25,424 nt of DNA from positions 1 to 25,424 of the forward strand of contig CAZPHN010000033.1 of assembly GCA_964586765.1 (NCBI GenBank). Direction: 5' to 3'. Source of the stretch: UBA3263 sp964586765 (lineage in GTDB: Bacteria > Bacteroidota > Bacteroidia > Bacteroidales > Muribaculaceae). Of the stretch, positions 15,609 to 23,244 are shown one piece after another. Made by a program: the position numbers and the translations under genes. The notes under the pieces were generated by a model that saw only the letters and a program-made list of their open reading frames with translations, had not been told where the DNA came from and searched no databases. Within the stretch, counting starts at the first letter, position 1. Every line of letters starts with the position of its first letter.

Positions 15609-17029
15609 CTCTTTGACAGAATGCGCTCTGTCAGGCAGTCGGGACACCAGTGTCCGCCAAACAGCACCGCGGTGGGCGATGCGCTGAACTTATGACCGCA
15701 TGCACAACGCCATTGTAGTTTTGACCGCAGGTCTCCCTGAGTCATGGTTTCCGACAGACATTCGCCGCCTTCATGTGCGGCTTTTGAACGCATATCGTCG
15801 ATATTAAGTTCGCAATGTGGCTTGGATTCATCAAATCCGTGACTTAAAGAGACTTCCGACGGCGGATTTCGACGTTCGCGAGGCTCATTGGCGGGATATT
15901 GCTCCAATTCCGCAATCTGTTCGCTCCACGGCGCGATGGAATCCCATTGCTCGCGTGAGCCGAAGTGAATACGTATTCGACGCTCATTATTATGCTTGCG
16001 CCAGTGGAGCGGACCAAGGTCGTTACGTCCGGCAACCCATTTCATACCCATGCGGACAAGTGCTGCCGGAGCTAACGGCGCAAGTTTGAAATACCAAGGC
16101 ACCATCGACGCCATGCGCTTGAAATAGTCATCGCAACTTTCGCCGCCGCGGAACGGCACCAGCTCTTCCAAACGGTCAGAGTCCTGCCACCACTGTCCGT
16201 GGAAATTCTGTGTGGCGAACCATTCAGCGCGGAATGATTTGTCTGGTGGCGGACATCCCAGAGCCTTCAGCAGTAACTTTTCAAACTCATAATTGGTAAG
16301 GCGGTATGATTTACCTGACCCTATATTATAAAAGGCGTTCCAGAATTCGGCGGGAGTAGAGTCCTCACATATGTTAGCCATCAGTCTGCCGGAATCCTCA
16401 TCGGTTGCCCATTCGAGTACACCACGGAGGGGAACATGGAAGGTGATAGGATCAGAGCCTTTGAGGAGCAGTCCGGGGTAGAGTATACCGGTCTGGCGGA
16501 GACACGCCCATTTTTTCAGTCCGGAGTCAACTATGGCGAGTTCGGCACGAATTTTTGACAGAGCATAGGCATCGCCTTCGGATGCTGAAAGCGGATCGCC
16601 CGTACGTCCCCAGTGAATAGGTGGACGTCGGTCACCGCTCTGTGCCACCGAACCAATGTAAACCACTCCGCATGTGTCAGCCTTGTCTCCTTCAAGCACT
16701 GCGCACGCCACGTTTTTAGCCGCAGCGACGTTGACTTTCAGAGTCTTTTCAGGGTAATAATCTGCCGCGGGCGACACCATTCCGCCTATGTGCAGAACGA
16801 AATCGGCACCTTTGACGGCGCGTTTGACGTCATCAAGGTTTGTCAGGTCACCCCATACGACGCTAAATCCACCATGAGCAAGAAATGGCGCGAGTTTCTT
16901 TTCGTTGACTTTGCCGGGGCGGGCAAGGATTACAATGTCGAACCGGTCCGTGCGGTCCTTAAACTCGCAAAGGGTAGCGAGCCCCATGGTTCCGGTTGCG
17001 CCGGTAACGCAAACTCTCTTTTTTGACAT
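15605..17029 (-). CDS. NAD(P)-dependent epimerase/dehydratase with C-terminal zinc ribbon
   Basis: A 474-residue extended SDR protein. Seen: Rossmann motif VTGATGTMGLATL at residues 7-19, DFVLHIGGMVSP, and the catalytic YxxxK in GDAYALSKIRAEL; then a substrate domain (GSGKSYRLTNYEFEKLLLKALG). After about residue 370 comes a low-homology linker and a zinc-ribbon-like end (CACGHKF then HWCPDC, about 440-465), which is not part of the ordinary family. Substrate is unknown; the family works on nucleotide sugars and related compounds. It is the last gene of a five-gene run and its ATG overlaps the prfC stop by one base (TAATG), so it is translated from the same message. Confidence 0.8.
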   Translation of the reverse strand: MSKKRVCVTGATGTMGLATLCEFKDRTDRFDIVILARPGKVNEKKLAPFLAHGGFSVVWGDLTNLDDVKRAVKGADFVLHIGGMVSPAADYYPEKTLKVNVAAAKNVACAVLEGDKADTCGVVYIGSVAQSGDRRPPIHWGRTGDPLSASEGDAYALSKIRAELAIVDSGLKKWACLRQTGILYPGLLLKGSDPITFHVPLRGVLEWATDEDSGRLMANICEDSTPAEFWNAFYNIGSGKSYRLTNYEFEKLLLKALGCPPPDKSFRAEWFATQNFHGQWWQDSDRLEELVPFRGGESCDDYFKRMASMVPWYFKLAPLAPAALVRMGMKWVAGRNDLGPLHWRKHNNERRIRIHFGSREQWDSIAPWSEQIAELEQYPANEPRERRNPPSEVSLSHGFDESKPHCELNIDDMRSKAAHEGGECLSETMTQGDLRSKLQWRCACGHKFSASPTAVLFGGHWCPDCLTERILSKS

Positions 17030-18609
17030 TAGAATTCCGATGAGAAGTGGAAATTGATTTCAGGGAAGTCCTGACGCGCCATGGTCAGTACATAGCCCGA
17101 GTCGGCAAGGAATACGTCGCGACCCTGACGGTCAATAGCCATGAACTGATGTTTGCGCTTCTTGAAGGCGGCGAGAGCTTCGGGGTTGTTGCTCTCAATC
17201 CAGCATGCCTTATAGAGCGAGATGGGTTCCCAACGGCATTGCGCGCCATATTCGTGAAGCAGACGATACTGTATTACTTCGAACTGAAGTTGACCTACGG
17301 TTCCGATAATTTTACGACCGTTGAACTGGTTGATGAAAAGCTGAGCCACACCTTCATCCATGAGCTGCTGAATACCTTTTTCAAGCTGCTTGGACTTCAT
17401 GGGGTCTTCATTTTCGATATATTTGAACAGTTCAGGCGAGAACGAGGGCAGACCCTTGAAGTGAAGTTCCTCGCCTGAGGTCAGGGTGTCGCCAATCTTG
17501 AACGTTCCGGTATCGGGTATGCCGACAATGTCGCCGGGGAAGGCTTCATCGACCACATTTTTTTTCTGAGCCATGAAGGCGGTTGGTGCGGCAAAGCGCA
17601 GGGTCTTGCCGGAGCGGATATGCTTATAAGGCGCATTACGCTCGAACTTTCCGGAGCAAATCTTGACAAAAGCGATACAGGAACGATGGTTCGGGTCCAT
17701 ATTTGCGTGGATTTTGAACACGAAACCGCTGAAACCTTCTTCTTCAGGTTTGACAATGCGTTCTTCTGCCTGAGTAGGTTTGGGTGACGGGGCAATCTTG
17801 ACAAAACAGTCAAGCAGCTCTTTTACGCCGAAGGTATTCAGCGCGGAACCGAAAAAAACCGGAGCGACAAGCCCTTCGCGGTATTCATCGACATTGAACT
17901 CGGGGTATACGCCCTCAATCAGCTCAAGGTCCTCGCGGAGCTTGGCTGCGTCGGCTTCGCCCACAGCCGCGTCAATCGCCGGGTCATTGACGTCGTCAAT
18001 CTCCACTCGTTCGCTTACTTTCTGCTTATTCGGAGTGAAAAGGTCAAGCGAGTGCTCATAAATGTTATAAACACCTTTGAATTTCGCGCCGATATTGATT
18101 GGCCACGACAGGGGACGGACCGAAATTTTCAGCTCTGCCTCCAGTTCGTCGAGAATTTCAAAGGGGTCGCGACCCTCGCGGTCAAGTTTGTTGACAAATA
18201 TGATGACGGGAGTGTTGCGCATACGGCATACTTCCATCAGTCGTCGCGTTTGCTGCTCGACGCCTTTAGCCACATCGACCACAATGATTACAGAGTCGAC
18301 CGCCGTAAGGGTGCGGTAGGTATCCTCGGCAAAGTCTTGGTGACCGGGTGTGTCAAGGATGTTTATTTTGTAATCACCATAGTTGAACCCCATAACTGAC
18401 GTGGCTACGGAAATGCCGCGCTGTTTTTCTATTTCCATCCAGTCAGATGTGGCGGTCTTTTTAATCTTGTTGCTCTTGACCGCACCGGCAATATGGATTG
18501 CGCCGCCGAAAAGGAGCAGTTTCTCCGTAAGGGTGGTCTTACCGGCGTCAGGGTGGGAAATGATGGCGAAAGTTCGCCGGCGTGATATTTCGTCAGTTAG
18601 AGTCGACAT
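17029..18609 (-). CDS. prfC: Peptide chain release factor 3
   Basis: A 526-residue translational GTPase close to the E. coli length of 529. It removes RF1/RF2 from the ribosome after peptide release. Seen: G1 loop SHPDAGKTTLTEKLL, the RF3-typical GAVKSNKIKKTATSDWMEIEKQRGISVATSV (G2 region, positions about 42-75), G3 DTPGHQDFAEDTYR, G4 NKLDRE, and domain II/III blocks such as PSFSPELFKYIENEDPMKSKQLEKG and VGQLQFEV. The wording of the G2 region separates it from EF-G. It lies in a minus-strand run with 31 bp to rfbD before it and 1-bp overlap with the epimerase after it. Start ATG at 18609. Confidence 0.96.
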   Translation of the reverse strand: MSTLTDEISRRRTFAIISHPDAGKTTLTEKLLLFGGAIHIAGAVKSNKIKKTATSDWMEIEKQRGISVATSVMGFNYGDYKINILDTPGHQDFAEDTYRTLTAVDSVIIVVDVAKGVEQQTRRLMEVCRMRNTPVIIFVNKLDREGRDPFEILDELEAELKISVRPLSWPINIGAKFKGVYNIYEHSLDLFTPNKQKVSERVEIDDVNDPAIDAAVGEADAAKLREDLELIEGVYPEFNVDEYREGLVAPVFFGSALNTFGVKELLDCFVKIAPSPKPTQAEERIVKPEEEGFSGFVFKIHANMDPNHRSCIAFVKICSGKFERNAPYKHIRSGKTLRFAAPTAFMAQKKNVVDEAFPGDIVGIPDTGTFKIGDTLTSGEELHFKGLPSFSPELFKYIENEDPMKSKQLEKGIQQLMDEGVAQLFINQFNGRKIIGTVGQLQFEVIQYRLLHEYGAQCRWEPISLYKACWIESNNPEALAAFKKRKHQFMAIDRQGRDVFLADSGYVLTMARQDFPEINFHFSSEF

Positions 18610-18640
18610 ATGATGGGTTTATATACTTTCTTAAGATGAT

Positions 18641-19510
18641 TTATTTTTTGAGCGATTTGGCAAGCGAGTCTATCCAGTAGGGTGTTTCCACTCCGTAGGT
18701 AAGACGGATTTTCGAGGTGTTGAGCGCGGAGAACGGCGGGCGGGATACGGCTGCCGCCTCTGAATAGATTACCGGGGTACTTACGGGAACTACCTCTACC
18801 TTGTCATCCAGACCGGAAAGATGTAAAAGCACCTTGGCGAAATCATAGCGCGAGCATACGCCTGAGTTGCAGTAATGGTAAATTCCGGGAAACCACTGCG
18901 GAGTGGTCAGTATCTTGACAATGGCGCGTGCAAGGTCATCAGCGTTGGTGGGTGACCCTATCTGGTCATCAACCACGCGCAGGCGGCTTTCCGAGCGGGC
19001 AGCGCGAAGAATTTTTGCGGGGAAACTATTCTCGCCGTCGGGAGAATAGAGCCATGAGGTACGTATGATTATGCTTTCGGGAGCCAAGGCGAGGAGAGCG
19101 GTTTCGCCGGCGCGCTTCGAGGTTCCGTAGTGGCTCATGGGATTGACCTTGTCGCTCTCGCTGTATGCGCGGCATGACTGTCCGTCAAATACGAAATCAG
19201 TGGAAATATGAATGACTTTGGCTCCATAGCTGTCGGCAGCCATAGCTAATTTTTTGACACCGTCGGAGTTGATAGCCATGCAGGCAGCCTTATCCTCTTC
19301 CGCACGGTCAACGTAGGTATAGGCGGCGCAGTTGACCACGTGAGTAATATCGTTGTCCTCGATAAAACGGCTCAGAGCTTCGCCATCGGTAATGTCAAGT
19401 TGCTCGCGAGAGGTGAAAAGTGTCTGCGACGCAAGTTGCGTTTCGGTTTCAATAACCTTGCGCAGGGCTCTGCCTAATTGACCGTTTGCGCCGGTGACCA
19501 ATATCTTCAT
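18641..19510 (-). CDS. rfbD: dTDP-4-dehydrorhamnose reductase
   Basis: A 289-residue extended SDR that reduces dTDP-4-keto-L-rhamnose to dTDP-L-rhamnose with NAD(P)H, the last step for surface-polysaccharide rhamnose. Seen: MKILVTGANGQLGRALRK at the N-terminus, VVNCAAYTYVDRAEEDK, THISTDFVFDG-type block (HISTDFVFDGQSC), Y and K of the YxxxK site in SHYGTSKRAGE, RTSWLYSPDGENFP-type block, and DQIGSPTNADDLARAI. These are the usual RfbD signatures. The reading frame extends upstream to 19744 but only through the preceding gene, so ATG 19510 is the start. Seventeen bases separate it from the MBL-fold gene. No rfbA, rfbB or rfbC is next to it. Confidence 0.93.
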   Translation of the reverse strand: MKILVTGANGQLGRALRKVIETETQLASQTLFTSREQLDITDGEALSRFIEDNDITHVVNCAAYTYVDRAEEDKAACMAINSDGVKKLAMAADSYGAKVIHISTDFVFDGQSCRAYSESDKVNPMSHYGTSKRAGETALLALAPESIIIRTSWLYSPDGENSFPAKILRAARSESRLRVVDDQIGSPTNADDLARAIVKILTTPQWFPGIYHYCNSGVCSRYDFAKVLLHLSGLDDKVEVVPVSTPVIYSEAAAVSRPPFSALNTSKIRLTYGVETPYWIDSLAKSLKK

Positions 19511-19527
19511 ATATAAATTTCTTTCGG

Positions 19528-20508
19528 TTAAAGTTTTTTTCTCAAAAAGTAAAGCGGAGTGGGGGTGAAACGCGGCAATGCGATAATCTGGAGGTCGGTG
19601 AGGTTTTCCTGCGAGCCGTCGCCTATCTTGAGTCCGGGATGGGCGGTTGTGACGGCGGAGGTATGAGCCTCTATGGCTGTCTGAGGAGTGTTGTTGTCGT
19701 TGCTCAAATGGCACAGGAAGATATAGCTCAGCGCAGGGTGCCACTTGTCGGCAACGAGTTGCGCGCTGACCTGATTGTCAAGATGTCCCGTTTCTTTTTC
19801 AATTCGCGCCTTGAGGTAGTCGGGATAGCTTCCGGCGAGAAGCATCCTGTGGTCATAATTGCTTTCGAGCATCATGAAGTTGACATTGCTGAAATAATGG
19901 TCAACGCGCTCGGAGATGCAACCGAGGTCTGTGGCTATAGCCATGGTGGTCTGTCCGTGGCGTATATGGAAACCACAGTTGTCTGAGCCGTCGTGCATTA
20001 CCTCGAAGGGGGTGATGACGAAGTTTCCTATGGTGAATTCAAATTCCTTGTAGATGGCGCGATGATAGTCCTTGACGCGGCGGCTCAGCGAGTGGCGGCG
20101 TAACATTCCGTTCAGCACCCGCGGAGTGCAGTAAACCAGCAGATGGCGATGGTTTCGGAGCAGGGAATAGATATAACGGACGTGGTCGCCATGGTCGTGG
20201 GTAAGAATGATGCCCTTGACCGAGGTCATAGGTATGCCTACGGCGCGCAAGGAGTTTTCAACAACTGCGCCTTCAATTCCTGCGTCAATCAGGAACCCGC
20301 TGCGTTCATCGCCAACGTAGGCACAGTTTCCGCTACTTCCGCTGCCGAAACTCATGAAACGTATGGTTTCATCGCGTCCGCTTAAAATTGGGGTAGCCAT
20401 CTTTTGGGCGTCAACGGAAGGACGCTCGCCCAGTTCCTCTGGCGAGAAAAGTTCCGGATGACCCGAGTCAGGGTGTGCCAGCTGATTTTTTACACGTCCT
20501 TTCATCAT
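19528..20508 (-). CDS. MBL-fold metallo-hydrolase (WalJ/YycJ-like)
   Basis: A 326-residue metallo-beta-lactamase-fold protein. Seen: core start FMSFGSGSSGNCAYV at about 51-65, LIDAGI, the metal-binding HDHGDH motif (about residues 103-108), VMHDGSDNCGF with a further ligand, IATDLGC, and SYIFLCHLSNDNN. This matches the WalJ/YycJ branch (COG1235), some of which act as exonucleases or phosphodiesterases. About 50 residues precede the core, more than is usual; a shorter start is possible, but the ATG pair at 20508/20505 overlaps the stop of the methyltransferase gene (ATGATGA arrangement), which supports coupling and the longer form. Confidence 0.83.
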   Translation of the reverse strand: MMKGRVKNQLAHPDSGHPELFSPEELGERPSVDAQKMATPILSGRDETIRFMSFGSGSSGNCAYVGDERSGFLIDAGIEGAVVENSLRAVGIPMTSVKGIILTHDHGDHVRYIYSLLRNHRHLLVYCTPRVLNGMLRRHSLSRRVKDYHRAIYKEFEFTIGNFVITPFEVMHDGSDNCGFHIRHGQTTMAIATDLGCISERVDHYFSNVNFMMLESNYDHRMLLAGSYPDYLKARIEKETGHLDNQVSAQLVADKWHPALSYIFLCHLSNDNNTPQTAIEAHTSAVTTAHPGLKIGDGSQENLTDLQIIALPRFTPTPLYFLRKKL

Positions 20509-21218
20509 GAATACAACAGGAAAATAGTTGGCACTTTGTTGAAATCGTATTGCTCGCGACGCCAACGCTCCAGCGGCAGCGTCTTGATAATCTGACGTGG
20601 ACCTGTAATATCGGACGCGACGCATAGAAGCAACCTGCCGGGGAGTGATTCAGTCAGCTCCTTAATCAGACGGTTGTTTCTGTATGGGGTTTCGATAAAT
20701 ATCTGGGTTTGACGCTCCTGATCGATGCGGCGGGTCATTTCCTTGAGCCTGCGGCGGCGTTCTCCCTCATCAATAGGCAGATAGCCCTCAAAGGAGAACC
20801 GCTGACCGTTGAAACCGCTTCCCATCAGGGCTAACAGAATGCTTGACGGACCGACAAGCGGTATTACGGGCAGACCTTCGCGCTGGGCAGCGGCAACAAG
20901 GTCGGAACCCGGGTCGGCAACCGCCGGACAGCCTGCTTCGGAAATCACTCCGATTGCCGAGCCGCGGCGGAGCGGTTCGAGCATCGGACCGACGGCATCG
21001 GTCGACGTATGTTCGCTCAGTTCAGTGAATTCACAGTCATCAATAGGAAAGCGCGGGTCAGCTGCGCGCAGGAAACGTCGGGCTGACCGCAGATTTTCAA
21101 CCACAAAATATCTAATTTCCCGCAGCAAATCGAGATTTCGCTGCGGAAGCACCTCAGAAAGGCTGACATCGCTCAGCCCAACCGGGAAAAGATATAATGC
21201 CGGCTGCAATTTTTCCAT
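20505..21218 (-). CDS. RsmI-like SAM-dependent methyltransferase (tetrapyrrole methylase fold)
   Basis: A 237-residue methyltransferase. Seen: an N-terminal LYLFPVGLSDVS, VENLRSARRFLRAA, the family signature IGVISEAGCPAVADPGSDLV (about 100-120), VPLVGPSS-type block (VIPLVGPSSILLALMGSGF), and FIETPYRNN near 170. This is the tetrapyrrole-methylase fold in the RsmI branch; RsmI 2'-O-methylates C1402 of 16S rRNA. The shorter Bacteroidales version differs enough that the RNA target is inferred. It is the first gene of the five-gene minus-strand operon and has a strong promoter just upstream. Start at ATG 21218; the longer frame would run into the tRNA gene. Confidence 0.82.
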   Translation of the reverse strand: MEKLQPALYLFPVGLSDVSLSEVLPQRNLDLLREIRYFVVENLRSARRFLRAADPRFPIDDCEFTELSEHTSTDAVGPMLEPLRRGSAIGVISEAGCPAVADPGSDLVAAAQREGLPVIPLVGPSSILLALMGSGFNGQRFSFEGYLPIDEGERRRRLKEMTRRIDQERQTQIFIETPYRNNRLIKELTESLPGRLLLCVASDITGPRQIIKTLPLERWRREQYDFNKVPTIFLLYS

Positions 21219-21229
21219 AATTACGACTA

Positions 21230-21260
21230 CAAAATTACAAAAAAATCCCTTACCTGCAAA
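21230..21260 (-). promoter_or_regulatory. Promoter of the rsmI-like operon
   Basis: On the minus strand TTTG (21257-21260), 19 bp, then TAATTTTG (21230-21237): a full Bacteroidetes -33/-7 pair, 11 bp before the ATG. It drives the five minus-strand genes down to 15605. Confidence 0.7.
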
Positions 21261-21314
21261 ATCAATCCTCACGCCCTCGTTTTTTGTGATTTTTTGTGAT
21301 TTTTTATGGAAAAA

Positions 21315-21346
21315 TTTGCAAAGTTCAAAAATTCGTTCTAACTTTG
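21315..21346 (+). promoter_or_regulatory. Promoter of tRNA-Ser
   Basis: TTTG (21315-21318), 20 bp, then TAACTTTG (21339-21346). The predicted start is about 25 nt before the mature tRNA. Confidence 0.75.
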
Positions 21347-21374
21347 CACCCGTGAAAGTCAAATAGTACCTCAA

Positions 21375-21463
21375 GGAGAGGTGGGTGAGTGGCTGAAACC
21401 ACCGGTTTGCTAAACCGACGAAGGGAGCAATCCTTTCCACGAGTTCGAATCTCGTCCTCTCCG
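21375..21463 (+). tRNA. tRNA-Ser(GCU)
   Basis: An 89-nt class II tRNA. Acceptor arm GGAGAGG (21375-21381) pairs with CCTCTCC (21456-21462) with discriminator G; anticodon stem-loop CGGTTTGCTAAACCG with anticodon GCT; a long variable arm; and T arm ACGAG/CTCGT around TTCGAAT. CCA is not encoded. It is the probable integration target of the element to the right. Confidence 0.96.
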
Positions 21464-21469
21464 CAAAAT

Positions 21470-21512
21470 CAAACCTAATAGATTGTGTTTCAGTCTGTTA
21501 GGTTTGTTTATT
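21470..21512 (+). terminator. Terminator of tRNA-Ser
   Basis: A 16-bp stem (21470-21485 with 21491-21506, two G-U pairs) with loop TGTTT, then TTTATT. It begins 7 bp after the tRNA. Confidence 0.85.
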
Positions 21513-21521
21513 AAAAACAAC

Positions 21522-21539
21522 TCGGACAAATTTCGGACA
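21522..21539 (+). repeat. Direct repeats TCGGACA, possible recombinase arm sites
   Basis: TCGGACA at 21522-21528 and 21533-21539, spaced by 11 bp, one helical turn. Located between the tRNA terminator and the integrase gene, where arm-type or accessory-protein sites would be expected; the role is inferred. Confidence 0.35.
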
Positions 21540-21575
21540 CCGATTTAACGAGTAAAGCAAAATATCTACGAACCG

Positions 21576-21604
21576 TAACATTCTTTAACTCACAAAGAAT
21601 GTTA
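21576..21604. repeat. 11-7-11 inverted repeat before the integrase gene
   Basis: TAACATTCTTT (21576-21586) and AAAGAATGTTA (21594-21604) are perfect inverted copies around the 7-bp spacer AACTCAC, ending 5 bp before the integrase ATG. The size fits a tyrosine-recombinase core site; an operator or translation-blocking hairpin is the alternative. Confidence 0.6.
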
Positions 21605-21609
21605 AAAAA

Positions 21610-22761
21610 ATGTGTTCCACCGGCAAAAAATCTGCCCCGCGTAGTGTAATACTACAATTTACCTACCCCCGCCTCCACACTAAAAAATCGTGGTACGTCG
21701 ATTTCATGAGCTTCGACCCCGGAGCCGGGAAAATGCGCCGTAAAAAATTCATGCTCGACGGAATCCCAAAGATTACCGACAGGCGTAAACGAGCGGCCGA
21801 ACTTATCGAGGTGCTGACAAAGCAGCTCCGCGCCGGCTGGTCGCCGTGGGTCAATGTTGACGACAATCGCGGTTATACCGCCCTTTCCGACGCTCTGGAA
21901 AAATACGAGGCATACGTTGAGCGAATGGATAAATACAAAACCCGTAAGTCGTATTCGTCGAGGCTTGCCGTGTTCCGGGAATTTCTTGCCACTCGGCTTT
22001 TGCCCCCGAAATATGTTTACCAGTACGATAGCGGGCTTGTGTCCGATTTCCTCGACTGGATATATTTCGACCGGGAGTGCGGAGCGCGTACACGAAACAA
22101 TTATCGTGGCTGGTGCAGCTCCTTAGCCGTTTTTTTCATGGAACGCCGTTATATTTCGAGCAATCCGACCGAACATATCAAAACACTTACGGAGGCCCCC
22201 AAGAAGCGACAGCCGTTAACCGATTCAATGCTTCGCCGAATGTCTGCGTATCTTGCCGAACACGACCCGCACTATCTTCTCGCTTGCCGTATGGAGTATT
22301 ATACGTTTATCCGACCCACCGAGTTGAGTTTCCTCCGTATCTCTGACATATCAATAAAAGAACAAACGGTATTCATATCGGCGGAGGTGTCAAAAAACAA
22401 GCGTGACGGGAAGGTCGGCCTCAATGACGATATTATCAAGTTAATGCTCGATGTAGGTATTTTCAACAGTCCCGGAGATTACTACCTGTTTGGCGAAGAT
22501 ATGAGGCCAAACAAAGAGAGGGCCTCGAGTGAGATTTTTCGCCGTAAATGGAAAAAACTACGCAAGGCCCTCGGTTGGGGGGATGAATACCAATTCTACA
22601 GCCTGAAGGATTCAGGGCTGCGCGATTTAGCGAATAGTGAAGGTATCGTGATAGCCCGCGACCAAGCGAGGCACACGGACGTATCTACTACAAATAAATA
22701 CCTTCAGGGGCGCGACCTGCCGGTTCACCCCGAAACGAAACATTTTACCGGCTCGTTATAA
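21610..22761 (+). CDS. Tyrosine recombinase / phage-type integrase
   Basis: A 383-residue site-specific recombinase. Seen: an N-terminal arm/DNA-binding part (1-85), a SAM-like core-binding domain (about 88-190, ending SNPTEHIK), and the catalytic domain with Arg I R235 (YTFIRPTELSFL), the beta-hairpin lysine region (SKNKR, 261-265), the box II region FYSLKDSGLRDLA (329-341), H355 in ARHTDVSTTNKYL, and nucleophile Y364. Box II reads YSLK where the classic family has HxLR, so the second catalytic Arg position holds K333. It reads away from tRNA-Ser and starts 147 bp after it, as expected for an element integrated at that tRNA. The last bases of the gene overlap the stop of the convergent gene. 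Confidence 0.9.
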   Translation: MCSTGKKSAPRSVILQFTYPRLHTKKSWYVDFMSFDPGAGKMRRKKFMLDGIPKITDRRKRAAELIEVLTKQLRAGWSPWVNVDDNRGYTALSDALEKYEAYVERMDKYKTRKSYSSRLAVFREFLATRLLPPKYVYQYDSGLVSDFLDWIYFDRECGARTRNNYRGWCSSLAVFFMERRYISSNPTEHIKTLTEAPKKRQPLTDSMLRRMSAYLAEHDPHYLLACRMEYYTFIRPTELSFLRISDISIKEQTVFISAEVSKNKRDGKVGLNDDIIKLMLDVGIFNSPGDYYLFGEDMRPNKERASSEIFRRKWKKLRKALGWGDEYQFYSLKDSGLRDLANSEGIVIARDQARHTDVSTTNKYLQGRDLPVHPETKHFTGSL

Positions 22762-23232
22762 CTCGTATAGAGAGTAATCGACGGCGTTTTTCGCCTCGAT
22801 TCCCGCAGCGCGGCACACACTGATGTGCGTCCACATGGCGGCGACCATATCGCCCAGTTCGTCGGCTGCGGCCGCGTCCGTATCTGCCTCCAGCAGTCCG
22901 ATGAACGGAGCGCGGTCGATTTCTCCTGTCCTATCGAGCGTGTAAACCGCGAACAGGAAATTACGCTGTGCGGTATCGGTCAGCCTTACCTTCTTGCCTT
23001 TCCAATAGAATGTATTAACGATTCGGTCCTGTGTCTGCGCATCGTAGTATTCCGCCACTGCTTCGCGTATCGTGTCGATGTCGGGCCGGCCGTCGGTAAC
23101 CATTTCCACTGCCAGCCATCCGCGCTCCTCGTCCTTGTGGTGATTCCAACGCACGGCCCAGCGGTCACGGCGCGGACTTATGCACTCGATAGGCGCAAGC
23201 ACCTCGGAGCATGAAATTTCTCTTGATTCCAT
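22756..23232 (-). CDS. Small phage-type protein, possibly DUF4376-like (tail-associated)
   Basis: A 158-residue soluble protein. Seen: an N-terminal half with RWAVRWNHHKDEERGWLAVE; then a pattern DIDTIREAVAEYYDAQTQDRIVNTFYWKGKKVRLTD that resembles the DUF4376-type phage proteins (helix, then W/Y-N-x-x-T/Q-D-x-I, then F-x-W-x-G), and a C-terminal helical end with HISVCRAAGIEAKNAVDYSLYEL. Such proteins occur near tail genes of Bacteroidales phages. It starts 12 bp after the RT stop, so it belongs to the DGR operon, as an accessory factor or simply a neighbouring phage gene. It is not a typical Avd: it is not all-helical and basic. Stop and integrase stop interlock in TTATAA. Confidence 0.55.
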   Translation of the reverse strand: MESREISCSEVLAPIECISPRRDRWAVRWNHHKDEERGWLAVEMVTDGRPDIDTIREAVAEYYDAQTQDRIVNTFYWKGKKVRLTDTAQRNFLFAVYTLDRTGEIDRAPFIGLLEADTDAAAADELGDMVAAMWTHISVCRAAGIEAKNAVDYSLYEL

Positions 23233-23244
23233 AATGATATATTG

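Noticed and set aside
19511..19744. N-terminal extension of RfbD
   Set aside because: It lies inside the MBL-fold gene; the Rossmann motif starts right after ATG 19510.
21281..21309. Tandem GATTTTTTGT copies between the rsmI-like promoter and the tRNA promoter
   Set aside because: A short A/T-rich duplication with no clear function; too simple to call a site.
21219..21440. N-terminal extension of the RsmI-like protein
   Set aside because: It would include the tRNA-Ser gene antisense and the operon promoter.
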